Assembly (NCBI GenBank): GCA_023213395.1
Contig: CM041465.1
Location: 185,387,741-185,451,740 of the forward strand
Direction of reading: 5' to 3'
Length of the DNA stretch: 64,000 nt
DNA from: Cycas panzhihuaensis
Lineage: Eukaryota > Cycadophyta
Below the pieces are notes generated by a model. It did not search any database and was not told the origin of the DNA. It saw only the letters and a program-made list of their open reading frames with translations. Of the stretch, positions 44,974-58,730 are shown one piece after another. Within the stretch, counting starts at the first letter, position 1. Each line of letters begins with the position of its first letter. Both the position numbers and the translations under genes were made by a program.

Positions 44974-46085
44974 AAGGTTAGGTCTAAATCTTATCTAGAG
45001 AAGCATTTATGTATGACTGTATGAATAGGTCCATACTCCAAAGACAAGAAAAAATAAAATTCTCATAATTTGATATAATTTCACGGAGGGGCACCTTGAC
45101 CTACTCTTCACTTGTCTCCAAAGAACCAAACTCAAATTTTATCATTTTGATGCCCTAAAACTACCCGAGTTGTATGACCACCATTGGAGTTTTTTACTTA
45201 TTTCTCATTATCGACATCTATATTGGGAAAACCTAGTATTAATATAAAGCCCTTGGAATAAGCTTTCCATTGATATATGGCTCGAAGGCCTCCTTGAGAT
45301 CCGTAAGAAATCAACAAAATCATCAAAAATCTTAATTGCCCATTAGAGTTTTATCTCGACGCTTTCTCTTCATTGAGAGGTCTATTCAAAAATAATGATA
45401 GATCGGGAATCTATACATCGTGGTTGTCCTTTTAACATCTCTTTTAGAGCATTTCAAGAAAGTTGATTTTTGACTCATTTATTGCATAATACCACCACCC
45501 GTACAAGCTAATAGTCTTTTATCTCGTGAAAGTACTCAAAAAACCTCCTTCGTGCATTTTCTTTTTTCAACTAAGTATTCTAGTCTCTTTTATTTCTTAA
45601 AAAATATATATTAAAAGGGAGATATATTTATTGCATTTGCCTTCTTCTTCTCCCACGGGTAAATAACACCGCTTGGCATACCTATTCCCAACCCTAAAGA
45701 CCCTATTCTGGGGTCTATAAAATCGCGTTGGATCTATCATTCTTGGCTAAGCACGTTGGGAGTTTGGAACCATTGTGTGAAGTGAGGGGAATCAAAAGGA
45801 CCCAATACCCAGGCCTCAGACAGAACTCGCTCACAGATTTGACCCTCCACGTACCGGAAGGTATATAGGAGGACCCTATTGGACCTTGAGCCCAACTTAT
45901 ATCAGGAAGCTCGAACAATCATCGAAGCCTCATAGTGCAGTGGTTAATAGTTAGCACCATGAAGTTACTTGTCTTGAATATCCATTGGAGGTTTATTGAC
46001 AGGCCTATGAGTCCAGGTCATCCAATGTCTAGACTTGATAGAACTACTTACCTTGTTATGACTTCCTTTCTTTGACTTTCTAAGT
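44974..46085 (+). other. Element I untranslated leader
   Basis: About 1.1 kb with no domain. A stretch at 45925-46010 has weak tRNA-like character, not enough to call a tRNA. Confidence 0.5.
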
Positions 46086-46404
46086 CTGAAAAACTCATCG
46101 GTGATAAATATGAATCATGGAAGACCAAGATAAGATCCACACTAGTGGCTCAGGGTGTATGGGACTAGACAAAGAGTGTCAAACCTGAGCCTGCAAATGC
46201 TACTAAAAAGAAGGTGCATAAGGAATAAAATGGTCTTGCACTTGCCTCCATAACTCTATCAATTGCAGACTCCATCTTACCTCATATAGTCAGCACCACT
46301 ACTCCTCATGAAGCTTCGACCACATAGAAGACCTTATATGCCTAGAAAAGCATAGCTCACGTCATGACGCTCAAAAGCCAAATGGCTGCCCTAACAATAT
46401 CAAA
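46086..46404 (+). pseudogene. Element I gag N-terminal fragment
   Basis: SEKLIGDKYESWKTKIRSTLVAQGVWD at about 46086-46165 is a Copia gag start, followed by NGLALASITLSIADSILPHI. It ends abruptly at about 46404 and is followed by RT text. Confidence 0.75.
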
Positions 46405-47600
46405 GGAGCCTTTCTCAATGGAGATGTTCATGAGGAAGTATATATGGAACAACCACGAGGATAAGTCACACAAGAATATGAACACCTTGTCTACAAACTT
46501 AACAAGGCTCTTTATGGACTAAAACATGCTCCTAGAGCTTGGTATGTAAAGATGGACTCCTACCTGTAAAGTCTTAGAATGAAGTGATCCGAAGCTAACT
46601 CTTGCCTTTACATTCGCACTCACAAGAATGACAAAGTCACCAATCTTGTATTGTATGTAGATGATCTAATACTCACCGGTAGTAACACCAACTAGATCAA
46701 CTCTTTACAACTTCAATTATCCAAAACCTTCAAAATGACAAATTTGGGAGAAATCCATTACTACCTAGGAATAGAAATTCATAAGCTAAAGTGTGGAATC
46801 TTCATACATCAAAGAAAGTATATAGTACACATATTAGAAGACTTTAGTATAATGGATTGCAAACCATCTCTCGTACCTATGTGCTCTAGGACCAAGCTTA
46901 CTACTAATCCTGAAGGGGAACCAATAAATGAAATTCATTACAGGAAACTAGTTGGAAATTTCATATATCTCACTTCAACTAAACTAGACATTGTATTTGC
47001 AGTAGGGCTAATCTCAAGGTACATATCTACCCCAAAGGTATCATATTGGAAATCGGCCAAGTATATTCTCCATTACCTGCAAGAATCAAAGACATATGGT
47101 ATTTACTACGAATCAATGATTAAATCTATTAACTAGGTACATGACTCAGATTAGGGTGAGACATTGACAAGAAAAATCTACCTCAAGATAATGTTTTGAC
47201 CTGAGAAACAGTATTGTATCTTGGAGAATGAAGAAACAATCCATTGTATCATTATCTACATGAGAAGAAGAATACCAGGCAGCAGTTCAATCCTCTTGTA
47301 AGGCTATTTGGCTAAGACATCTTTTGGATGAACTACAATTTTCTCAAAAGGCTACAGCCATAATCAACTGTGATAATCAGAGCATCATTCAAATGACGAA
47401 GAACCTAGTTTTTCATGCCTGAACAAAACATATTAAAGTTTATCATCACTTCATCCGAGAGAAAGTAGATAGAGGGGAAATCAAATTATTCTATTATCCA
47501 AGTTTAGAATAATTAGTTGATATCTTCACAAAACCTCTTCCCAAGGAGAAATTCATATACCTCAGAGATAAGATCGGTATGAAGGAAAAGGATATGACAT
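46405..47600 (+). pseudogene. Element I reverse transcriptase C-terminal half and RNase H
   Basis: Starts inside RT with AFLNGDVHEEVYMEQPRG, then [18 protein letters not shown], an intact catalytic loop LYVDDLILTGSN (YVDD at 46654-46665), LGEIHYYLGIEI and SRYISTPKVSYW in an open frame 46735-47136. RNase H remnants follow, including a decayed ADWAGD region near 47140, EYQAAVQSS near 47270 and CDNQSIIQM near 47370, with LVDIFTKPLPKEKF near 47515-47550. Stops near 46570, 46695 and 47137. Confidence 0.85.
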
Positions 47601-47610
47601 TAAGAGGGGA

Positions 47611-47797
47611 TGTTGGAATATAGTGTCTAATCATTTTGTATATTAATGACATATATCAATAACACATGTCATTATGCTATGTATTGGTTACAAATTAGTT
47701 CTAGAGGGTTATAAACCCTAATTGTATATATATACTCATATACTCTCAATAAGATGATTAAGCATTCTTCATTTGCCATTATAGGTTCAATCCTACA
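47611..47797 (+). repeat. Element I 3' LTR
   Basis: Starts TGTTGGAATATA, ends AATCCTACA; followed by TTGGT and then C RNase H text. Confidence 0.9.
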
Positions 47798-47802
47798 TTG
47801 GT

Positions 47803-48058
47803 CCCATATAATTATATTGTGATAACCAAAACCTGATTCAAATGACTAGGAATCTAAAGTTTTATGATAGGACAAAGCACATAAAAACATAATATCACTT
47901 TAACAGAGAGATAGTATAGTAAGGTGATTTAGAGTTGGTCTATTATAGTATAAAGGATCAAGTGGAAGACATCTTCATAAAGGAATATGACAAAATAAAA
48001 TTTAGTAAATTCAAATATATGTTTGGAATCTCTATAAATGGGAATTATATGGGAGAAA
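47803..48058 (+). pseudogene. Element C RNase H end and polypurine tract
   Basis: Resumes with CDNQNLIQMTRNLKFYDRTKHI, then VEDIFIK for the usual ADIFTK, and ends at the purine tract ATGGGAGAAA before the 3' LTR. Confidence 0.85.
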
Positions 48059-48300
48059 TACTAGGATAATACCCACATTGTGGCCTCATTCTTAAATCTT
48101 TTTGTCATCTAGTAGTAATATTATTTCCAATATTTGTCAATGCCATGTGATAATAGAACTTGAGTAGTATGCTAATTTACTCTTGGTCTTGCCTATTTAT
48201 TTATGGGATTTGAAGACTTGGTGTTCATCAATACCACCATTTCCTCTTAGATTATTTATGCTCTCTCTTTAGTCTATTTGCTTTATTCTTTGATTTGCTA
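48059..48300 (+). repeat. Element C 3' LTR
   Basis: Pairs with 484-726. No primer site follows it, which marks it as the 3' copy. F gag text resumes at about 48301. Confidence 0.8.
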
Positions 48301-48686
48301 GAATTCGGATAAAAAGTGATGCAAAGGTGATGGTTTAAAAGAATTAATTATATAGTCTACGGATGATAAGTTAAGTGGATGAACATCTCTAAATCATGAA
48401 ATATATCATAAACTAGTTAGAGAATATTAGGATGGCTATTAATGAGGAGGACATCATCATTGTAGTCTTCAGAAATTTATTAATGAGTTAAAAATTTTAT
48501 GATAAGTTTTTCCCTATTAAAGAAAACAAAAAATATTACATTTAATGAGTTAGGGGTATTTCTTTTGCAATATGAGTAGATATCAAATGATAATATTATT
48601 AATAAATCTTTTGGTGAATTCTTAATAAAATCAAATAGGAATAAATCCTTTATTCTAAAAATGTAAGAAACTTAGTAACAATAGTA
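48301..48686 (+). pseudogene. Element F gag, middle fragment
   Basis: Decayed Copia gag with NHEIYHKLVREY, IINELKILxxxF-like and FFCNMSRYQM-like text corresponding to the UBN2 region (LPESYxxFVxxI, LxxYExR). It is cut by the LTR of G. Confidence 0.6.
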
Positions 48687-48994
48687 TTAGGAAATACATA
48701 TGAAAGCAAGTTGATAAAATCTTTCACATTAAGCAATTTTGAATAGAATTAAACACATAGGATACTAGAATTACCATGGGGAACCCTTACAAGTGAAAAC
48801 CCACCGAAATAATATATTCACATTTTTTATAAAACTAATGTTATATAACAGATGGACTTTGATCTATATTTATAGATCTCAAGCATCCTAAATAATAGGA
48901 ATATATCTGTCAACTCCTTAATATCCCATCAACATTATCCATGCATAAATATACCACATATTGATATTAGTCAATATATTAACATATTCTAACA
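48687..48994 (-). repeat. Element G 3' LTR
   Basis: Pairs with 58423-58730 at equal length; both contain GATGGACTTTGATCTATATT. Confidence 0.9.
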
Positions 48995-49059
48995 TCCCCT
49001 CTTAATGTCAACATGGGGTAACAAGGTTTGTCCTTGGTAATAGATCCTATCTCAAGAAT

Positions 49060-49300
49060 AACCTTACCTGATATGCACAAAAATCAATGTAGCAATCTTT
49101 AGTTTGAGCTTAGTGAACATGTCCACAAGTTGATCTTTACTTGGAAAACTTCAAGCTGCATCTTCCCTGATATGATCTTCTCTCAAATGTAATGGTACTA
49201 TGCCTTGTATGTGTTTGATTCTTTGGAAATACTCTAATAATCCCTACAACCATATAACTCTCTCTACACCTGATATTTTATCCATAAAACTCAATCATTG
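49060..49300 (-). pseudogene. Element G Copia RNase H remnant
   Basis: Minus-strand text GVERVIWL.GLLE, QRIKHIQGIVPLHLREDHIREDAA, then SFPSKDQLVDMFTK matches the end of Copia RNase H (xELIWLRxLLxEL, HIREKV, VxTxDQLADIFTK). It shows that G descends from an autonomous Copia element. Confidence 0.75.
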
Positions 49301-50787
49301 ACCTTTGGCTAAATGAAGAGGTTGAGCCACTTGAACCATGTGAATCTCCTCTTTAAATCTTTGTTAAAGAATACTGATATCTCATTTATTTGATATGACA
49401 CCTAACTATTTGAAGCCGCTAAAGTAAGGATTAAATAAACAAATAATATAATAGAGATTGGTGCATAATGTCTCCTTATACCTGATTCTTTCTTTTTTCT
49501 AGAAATCTCCTATGCAACAAGTTTTTCCAACTTATACATTAACTAGGTTCTTTCTTTGGAGATAAGGGACCCAAATCCCACACAACACTTCTCTAATATA
49601 GCTCTCCATTGTAAATCTTCACTTGTTGGAATGTTGGTGTTTATCTTTAGCTTTGACTGGCATCTTGATCCTTGATCTTTAATCATCATATAAGTCTTTA
49701 ACCATCAATGGAACAAGGGGTTGCAATCCATATATCTTTAAACAATGTCTCCTCATCATCAATCTTCCACTAAGTCTTGCTTCCATCTCAAACATAATGT
49801 TAGACAACCAAACCTCAACACTTATTAAATAATGGCTTAGAAAATAGAAGAAATGAAGGATAAAACCAATACTTAGATAACACTTAATATGATACATCCT
49901 AAACTCATCAACTAACATCTAGACTAATCACAATGCTTTTCCTTTTGTAGATCATATTATTTATAAGCTAAATAACTCCATAAGCATCAAACTCTTGCAA
50001 TCATGTCATATGACCTTCATATAAGATATGTGTACTTCAATGCACCATAAGAAATAAATAGAAGGCTTCTAACTGGTTTAAACACACATTGAATGGGAAT
50101 ATATGCCATGAATAATTTGAGAAGAGGCCCCATACCTATCGATTACAACTTCTACTAACAAAACATAGGAGGCCAACTTATATAATGCACCAAACCTCCT
50201 CATACATATCATGGTACTTGATGCAATGTAACTTAAGAGGGTACATAAGATAACTAGCTCTTGTTTCATACTATGACAAAGGCATAACTAATTTTAAGGC
50301 TTCTCGTCATAGACTTTTCCATTCCCACTTCAAATTTCATCAAACACTTTATCTCGAGTTCCACATCAAACTTATTCAGATATGTATGCATGTTGAACCA
50401 ACATCAAATAGGCCATAAACCTTCATGTTATCATCGATCCAACTAACCAAAGTATAATGGTCTATCATAGTGATAACCACTCATATAAACAATAAATTCT
50501 GAACCTCTTATCACCTCATGCACATCTAATGTAATAGAACTCAAATATAATCTAAATAAACACACTTATTTCACTTAATATACCACATATATATGAACTT
50601 TGTGTAATGATCTATGCCACACTAATAAATAGTAACAGAGTTTACTTCATTTTACAACCAAGGTATCTCACACCCTTCTTCACCCTCTCTCACTCTATCT
50701 CATCCATTCTCACCCTATCTCTCACCCTTGCACTTGCCCAATTAACTTACTATATAACTCACATGCAACAAGTATACCTTCACCTTA
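49301..50787 (-). other. Element G interior, right of the RNase H remnant
   Basis: AT-rich with minus-strand frames up to 79 codons (49679-49918, 50078-50269) that show no recognised domain. Confidence 0.5.
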
Positions 50788-51106
50788 TGATAGGTCTTAG
50801 TTTTAAGTAACATTGTAAAAGGTACTTAAGTTTATCCCACTTCTTTACATTATAAAAGTTACTTAGGAGAACTTAATTAAGAATTAGGTACACAGGTGAC
50901 AGGCATACAAACTAACTCAAGTTTGTATAAAAATGTGTAATACTCAAAGGAAGGAATGAAGAAAAGAAAGTGACATTCTCTCTTCTCTTGAGGCTTCATT
51001 CAGCTTAGTTTCTTTCTTGAAAATCACTCCTAGTCTTGAAGAATTTCTCATTTTTGTGAACTATCTCGTGTCTAAATTAAGGAAGACTAAGATCAAAATC
51101 ATATCA
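50788..51106 (+). repeat. Element J 5' LTR
   Basis: Starts TGATAGGTCTTAG, ends AAAATCATATCA; close match to the 3' copy. Confidence 0.9.
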
Positions 51107-51108
51107 AT

Positions 51109-51120
51109 TGGTATCGAGCT
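51109..51120 (+). other. Element J primer-binding site
   Basis: TGGTATCGAGCT follows the LTR after two bases; a variant of the tRNA-Met-type site used by many chromoviruses. Confidence 0.75.
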
Positions 51121-52118
51121 AGTTGGTCTCTCGGACGAAGATTCAAAACAATTTTCCAGACCTTGCAGAGGTGTACTGCACAACCGCATAATCAATTATG
51201 CAACCAAAAAGAAAAGTTCTTAGATTTCAATGAAATTTCACCGGAAGGAGCATACAAGACGACATCAAACTCCTCTAAAGGATCATAGTCTAAATCTTAT
51301 CCGAAAATGGAGAAAAAATAAAATTGAAGAGGTAGGTTTGAAGTTTCAAATGAAGATTTCTTCAAAATACTCGTGCAAATCTCTTCAAACCGCCCATGAA
51401 ATCTTTGTTATGAATAGATCTATCCATCAAGTATTGATTTATAGAATAAAATTTCTTCATTTTTGTAAATGAACCAAAATAACTTTCAAACCCTAGTTAC
51501 AAAAATTAGTTTAGTAATGAATAACTCTATAAATAAAGATCCGATTCCAAAATGGATTATAGATTCTTAAAGATGCCTCAAATACCTTTCTTTTAAGACC
51601 CACTTTGATTTTGGTAGTATAAATTCTATACGACTATACACCATACTGATCCGTACATTTGGGTTGAATTTGTCAATTTTTTTAGTTTTTCTCAATTTCT
51701 CCATCACTATATATATATATATATATATATATGTTATGAAAATAATAAAATAAATAAATAAAATTTAAAAATACCGTAAGCCCTCTCCGAAGCAAGCATA
51801 TTTCATTAATTTTTCTCTTGGGCATATTACCATAAGCCCTTTTCATAGGCAGGCGTACCCCATTCACATTGGTCTTTTCATAAGATGTCGTCTTGGGGGA
51901 TATTCCCATAACCCCTTCTTCTTCACCCACCCCTACCCCCATACAAATACAATTCTTCCCCCATATTCCTCTAACCCCTTCTTAAACCCAACCGTACCCC
52001 CCTCCAATCATCTCTCCTCATCAACAACATCAATCACATCCCCACCTCACACAAATCTTAACACAACACCTTCCACAACAACCTCACCATCCACAAACCT
52101 TTCAACAAAATTTCCTTT
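51121..52118 (+). other. Element J leader
   Basis: About 1 kb, no domain recognised, with a (TA)n run at 51708-51732 and a C-rich stretch at 51950-52110 leading into gag. Confidence 0.55.
51708..51732. repeat. (TA)n microsatellite in element J leader
   Basis: Twelve TA units. Confidence 0.9.
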
Positions 52119-52850
52119 CTAGCATGATGATAATATTTCAAAGAAATATTGCATCAATAAAATATTCCAATAGTTGTTCTAATTCAACCAACTCGCTCAA
52201 ATTAGATGCTAAAATTAGTATTCCACTTTTTGAAGGTATAATGGATGCTAACAAATTAGATGCATGGCTTCAAAGTCTCAAGCCTATTATAAAATATAAC
52301 AACTCATGGAGGCACACAAAATAAAGGTTGCTGAAGTGCATATGGCAGAGCAAGCATTAACATAGTGGCAGTCATATTCCCGTGATAAACCATTTATTTC
52401 ATGGGCAGAGTTCAAAACTATTGTCCGTAGTCAATTTTATCCATTATGATACATCGATAGACTCACTACACGTTGGCTTCATCTCCGCCAAGTTACAAGC
52501 CAAACAGTTCAACAATATATTGATGAATTTGTTAAGCTTTCTATATGATTAGAATTTTTATTCTAACCACATTCTCAAGCTAAAGTTTATTGGTGGACTC
52601 TTTTCATCCTTATAGTGTAAAATGGAACTTCTTCAAATTTCTACGCTTGATGCAATTTTATCAATTTGCTCTCAAAATTGAAAATAAGCTACAATGAAGA
52701 CCACGACCACCTTCAGCATCTGCATCTACATCCAGGACATTTGTACCTCGAGCAAATAACACAAGGAAATATTGTTCTTTCCACAAAATTCAAGGCCATA
52801 TAGATGCAGAATGTCGGGCACAGCAAAAACCTCGTACCTTGATCGCTGAA
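52119..52850 (+). pseudogene. Element J gag (Gypsy), broken
   Basis: IPLFEGIMDANKLDAWLQSLKPI at about 52226-52295 is the start of the retrotransposon gag domain (F.G......W). Decayed text continues with a Q-rich helix region and, near 52740-52830, residues RANNTRKYCSFHKIQGHIDAEC-like, the expected position of a CX2HX4HX4C nucleocapsid motif. Confidence 0.7.
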
Positions 52851-53408
52851 AATCAGGCTTCGACAAAATCCACTGACATCATAGAGGTACCCAACCTACA
52901 GGCTCCTGATCCTCATCTTGTGTTAATGACTACTAAATATTCTACTTCTCAGCGAGAAAAACTTTTCACACAGAATTGTCAAATTAAAGATCGCTTGGTT
53001 CTCTGTATCATTGATAATGGAAGCATGAAGAACTTGATTTCTCAATCGATAGTAGATTCTTTACAATTAGTAAGCAAGACATACCATAATCCATATACTC
53101 TTAGATGGGTAAAAATGATGGCCAAACAACCGTGGTCGATAAAATATATACTATTACTTTTGTTATTCTACCATTTCTAGATATTGTTGATTATGATGTT
53201 ACTCCTATAGACTACAAGTGACATACTCTTGGGACAACCCTATCAACATGATCGATAAGCATTATATGATGAGTATCACAATACCTATACACTACATAAG
53301 AATGGAAAGGCATATAGGTTATCTTCTATAGATAATATTTCTCCATCCTTGGCTATTATTACAGGAATCTCGCAACAAACTTGCCAACACCTCTAGGCCA
53401 ATGGCGCT
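52851..53408 (+). pseudogene. Element J aspartic protease, broken
   Basis: LVLCIIDNGSMKNLIS near 52995-53045 is the chromovirus-type protease site with the catalytic Asp at codon 53013 kept (usual form IDGGS.xN). Later text loses the frame at 53180. Confidence 0.75.
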
Positions 53409-54360
53409 TTGTGTAATTCATCTAAAATTAAAGAAAATTGTACAAAGATAACTCCTAAAGCAATAAAATCTCTTTTGGATGCGTACTCTGATGTTTTTGC
53501 AGAACCTAAAGGGTTACCCCCCATCTGTGCTGTGCAACATTCTATTAATCTTGTTCCTAGATCTCCACTTCCTAATCAGGCTCCTTACCACACGACTCCA
53601 CTTACTCATGTAAAATTTAAAATAATTGACACAATTGATTGATGAGGGAAAATTCAACCTAGTTGTTCTCCTTGTGGTTCACCTATAATTCTCATTCTAA
53701 AAAATACAAAGAATGGAGTTTATGCATTGATTATTAGACCTTAAACAAAATTACTATTAAAATTTGATATCCGCTACCATGCATTGATGTTTATTAGATC
53801 ATCTCAAAGGAGCCACATATTTTACAAAAATTGATTTGGCTTCTGTGTACCATCAAGTTTGGGTCGATGCTCAGGATACATGGAAAACAACTTTGAAGAC
53901 TCAAAATGGCTTGTATGAATGGTTAGTCATGCCCTTCGGTCTGACTAATGCTGTTGCAACTTTTATGCAACTCATCAATGATATTTTTTGGCCTCACTTA
54001 GGTAAATTTGTCATTGCCTACCTTGATGATATCTTGGTCTACAGCAACAATTTGGATGACCATCTGCAACATGTTAATATCGTTTTGGCTTTACTGTGAC
54101 AACATCAACTCAAAGATAAATTAAAAATATTTCTTTGTAGGACTCCATCTCTTATCCAGGGTTTCTCATCGACAAGGATGGCATCCATGTTGATCCAGAT
54201 AAAATCTGAATAATCCAGCAATGGCCAACTCCTTCCACTTTAACTGAGCTCAAAAGTTTTCTTGGTTCTGCCAACTTTTATTGAAAATTCATTTCTCATT
54301 TTTCTAGCATTACTCATCCTCTTAATGCCCTTACCAAAACTTCCTCAAGTTTTGTTTGGA
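53409..54360 (+). pseudogene. Element J reverse transcriptase (Gypsy), broken
   Basis: YSDVFAEPKGLPP and HSINLVPRSPLPNQAPY (53485-53590), KIDLASVYHQVWVDAQDTWKTTLKTQNGLYEWLVMPFGLTNAVATF and FVIAYLDDILVYSNN, with the catalytic YLDD intact at 54019-54030. IHVDPDKI and LKSFLGSANFY follow (54190-54280). The open frame 53836-54099 covers the palm domain. Confidence 0.9.
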
Positions 54361-54900
54361 ACTCCTCTACTAAATCAACTTTTAAAAACTTAAGATAGCC
54401 CTCCAGACTACACTGCTCTTCATCTTCATGATCTCTCACAACCTTTTGAACTAGACACTGATGCTTCTCAATATGCCCTTGGCATAGTTCTTAAGCAGGG
54501 AGGACATCCTATTGCTTACCATTCCGAAACCTTCTCTCATGCTAAACTCAATTACGATTACTTATGACAAAGAATTTTATGCTCTTGTCCAAGCCCTATG
54601 ACACCGGAGATACTTCCTCCTTGGCAATGAAACCATTATTAACACCGATGACCAACCCTTATAGTTTCTTAACTCCCAATAAAAATCCAAGAGCATAGAC
54701 ATCTTAAGTGGGCTTCTTATATCCAACAATTCCATCTTGTCATTAAATACAAAAAAGGAGCTTCCAATAGGGTCGTTGATTTCCTCGATCGACCTCCCAC
54801 CTTATCCTTAGCCACCTTTTTCACTTCCTCCTTCAATCTATATTCGACTAGCAATATCCGCTTCCTCTAACCCCTACTTTGGTCTAGTCCTTACTACCTT
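54361..54900 (+). pseudogene. Element J RNase H (Gypsy), broken
   Basis: FELDTDASQYALGIVLKQGGHPIAYHSETFSHAKLNY at about 54446-54555 keeps the first catalytic Asp. FYALVQAL, HRRYFLLGNETI, HLKWASYIQQFHLVIKYKKGASNRVVDFLDRPP follow across frame changes. Confidence 0.85.
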
Positions 54901-56310
54901 ATCTCAACCAACCTAATTAAATCTTGAACCCTTTATGGATTACCATCTCAAAATAGACTTTTGTACAAATTGAATCATCTATGTGTACTAGTAGGCACTC
55001 CACGTCAACAAATCCTCAAGAAGGTTCATTCCTCAACCTATGGTGAACACTTCATCATGTATAAAACTCTTCAACATCTTCAATGATATTTTTATTGGCC
55101 TTCTATGTTAAAGACAGTTGAAGATTATGTATGACGTTGTTTCTCTTTGCGTCAATCTAAACCATCAAATCATAAACTTGGACTTTATCAATCACTTCCT
55201 GCTCCTAGTGACCTTGAGAGTCTATTTCAATGGACTTTGTCGGTGGACTTCCTCCAACTCAACATGGTTACGATTGCATCTTTGTCATTGTTTGTTAGTT
55301 CTCCAAAATGGATTTTTTATTCCTTACACCAAGAACATTTCTGCTTCCCATGTTGTAGATCTATTTTTTAAACATATTTGGACTTATTATGGACTTCCTC
55401 TTTCCATAATCTCGACAAGGATAGTCGTTTCCTCAGTTACTTTTGGAAAGCTTTATGGAAAATGCTTGGTTGCCAACTTAAATATTCAACATCATTCCAT
55501 CCTCAGACTGATGGACAAACAGAAGTGGTTAACCGCACGTTGGTACATGTACTTCGCATTTATCAAGATAGTAATAAATAATGGGATACACATCTCCATC
55601 ATATCCAACATAGCTATAATTAGGCAATTCATGTTTCTCTTGGACGATCTCCTTTTGAAGTCTGTTATGGTTATCAACCACTTTCTCCTTATGAAATTTC
55701 ATTAGTTGTGCCTTCTCTTGTCACAAAACATGAGCAAAAGGAACAAGAAAAAGCTATTTCTTTTATTGATCATATGACTAAGCTTTACTCTAAGATCGCT
55801 TAGATTCTTCATCGGACACAAATCAAATATAAATACATCCAAGATCAACACTACTCTCTGATTTACTTTTTGAATTAGCAATAAGGTTTAGCTCCACCTT
55901 GATTGTAAAAGGTTTAAGAATCACCACAAGCTTAAACCTATTTGATTTATTCCATATACTATTCTCAAGGCAATCGGACCAATTGTATTTTGTCATGATC
56001 TACCCACGTATTTGGGAATTCATGATGTGGTTAATATCAATCAATTAAAATTATATGAGCCACCACATTTGGAAGTCGAACCTCCTCATCTTCATCCTAT
56101 TGACACAATTCCGAATTCCACCTCTTCTTTCCAAAGACACCATTCTCTATATTAGACATCATTATACACGATAACGCACTATGACCATATACCTCCTTGG
56201 ACGAAAGGAACTCTACCCACCAATGCGAAATGGATTTCAAGTCGCAACTCCGTGAGTACTTTCCTAGTCTCTAATAGAAATTGGGGTTAATTTCTTCTTA
56301 AGGTGGAGGA
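54901..56310 (+). pseudogene. Element J integrase and C-terminal region, broken
   Basis: The zinc-binding part has HSSTYGEHF and RCFSLRQSKPSNH (first Cys pair decayed). The core includes SVDFL (first Asp) and, at 55490-55580, [20 protein letters not shown] with the catalytic Glu. A possible chromodomain-like tail lies at 56160-56290 with PPWTKGTLPTNAKWISSRN, reminiscent of the KGLP..ATWE motif. If correct this would have targeted insertion to heterochromatin, as in known chromoviruses. Confidence 0.75.
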
Positions 56311-56312
56311 AA

Positions 56313-56628
56313 TGATAGGTCTTAGTTTTAAGTAACATTGTAAAAGGTACTTAAGTGTACCCAACTTCTTTATATTATAAAAGTTACTTAGGAGAACTTA
56401 ATTAATAATTAGGTACACAAGTGATGTATACAAACTAACTCAAGTTTGTATAAAATGTGTAATACTCAAAAGAATGAATGAAGAAAAGAAAGTGACATTC
56501 TCTCTCTCCTCTCTTGAGGCTTCATTCAGCTCGATTTCTTTCTTGAAAAACACTCCCATCTCAAGAATTTCTCATTTTGTGAACTATTTATGTCTAAATT
56601 AAGGAGGGCTAAGATCAAAATCATATCA
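56313..56628 (+). repeat. Element J 3' LTR
   Basis: Pairs with 50788-51106; followed by the CCTTA duplicate. Confidence 0.9.
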
Positions 56629-56633
56629 CCTTA

Positions 56634-58422
<1,789 letters not shown>

Positions 58423-58730
58423 TTGGGAAATATATATGAAAGTAGATCAATAGAATCTTTCACATCAAGTAGATCTAAGCAAAATCAAACATATGGAACA
58501 CTAAAATTGCCACATAAAATCCTTATGGGTAAAAACCCACCAAAATAATATATTCATATTTTTAACAAAATTAGTGTTACATAAGAGATGGACTTTGATC
58601 TATATTTATAAATCTCAAGTATCCTAAATAATATGAATACATCTATTAGCTCATTGATATCACTCCAATATTATGCATACATAAATATACCACACATTAA
58701 CAATAGTTAGTATATTAACATATTCCAACA
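58423..58730 (-). repeat. Element G 5' LTR
   Basis: Equal in length to the other copy; preceded on the plus strand by the complement of its primer site and followed by F gag text. Confidence 0.9.

Larger units (their letters stand above)
44775..47797 (+). mobile_element. Element I: internally deleted Ty1/Copia retrotransposon inserted in C RNase H
   Basis: Equal LTRs of 187 bp (44775-44961, 47611-47797), primer site TGGTATCAGAGC at 44962, purine tract TTAAGAGGGGA before the 3' LTR, and flanks TTAGT/TTGGT (4/5). A gag start is joined near 46405 to the middle of RT; the rest of gag, protease, integrase and the front of RT are missing. The element is about 3 kb. Confidence 0.9.
484..48300 (+). 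mobile_element. Element C: Ty1/Copia retrotransposon inserted in F gag, itself split by D, H, A and I
   Basis: Paired LTRs at 484-726 and 48059-48300 share long stretches, including CTCTCTTTAGTC and CCTATTTATTTAT. A primer-binding site follows the first LTR and a purine tract (ATGGGAGAAA) precedes the second. Between them, once D, H, A and I are removed, about 6.4 kb remains, in the order leader, gag, protease, integrase, RT and RNase H. Active-site losses and many stops show it is dead. No clear target-site duplication was found, possibly because the LTR ends have decayed. Confidence 0.8.
50788..56628 (+). mobile_element. Element J: chromovirus-like Ty3/Gypsy retrotransposon inserted in G
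   Basis: LTRs 50788-51106 and 56313-56628 (TGATAGG...ATATCA), exact 5-bp duplication CCTTA (50783-50787 and 56629-56633), primer site after the 5' LTR, and gag, protease, RT, RNase H, integrase, then a possible chromodomain-like end. Length 5.8 kb, normal for a chromovirus. Broken frames throughout, but several catalytic motifs survive. Confidence 0.9.

Noticed and set aside
51941-52110. C-rich, repetitive-looking tract considered as a CRISPR-like or satellite array
   Set aside because: No regular spacing or repeated unit; it is low-complexity leader sequence before the element J gag.
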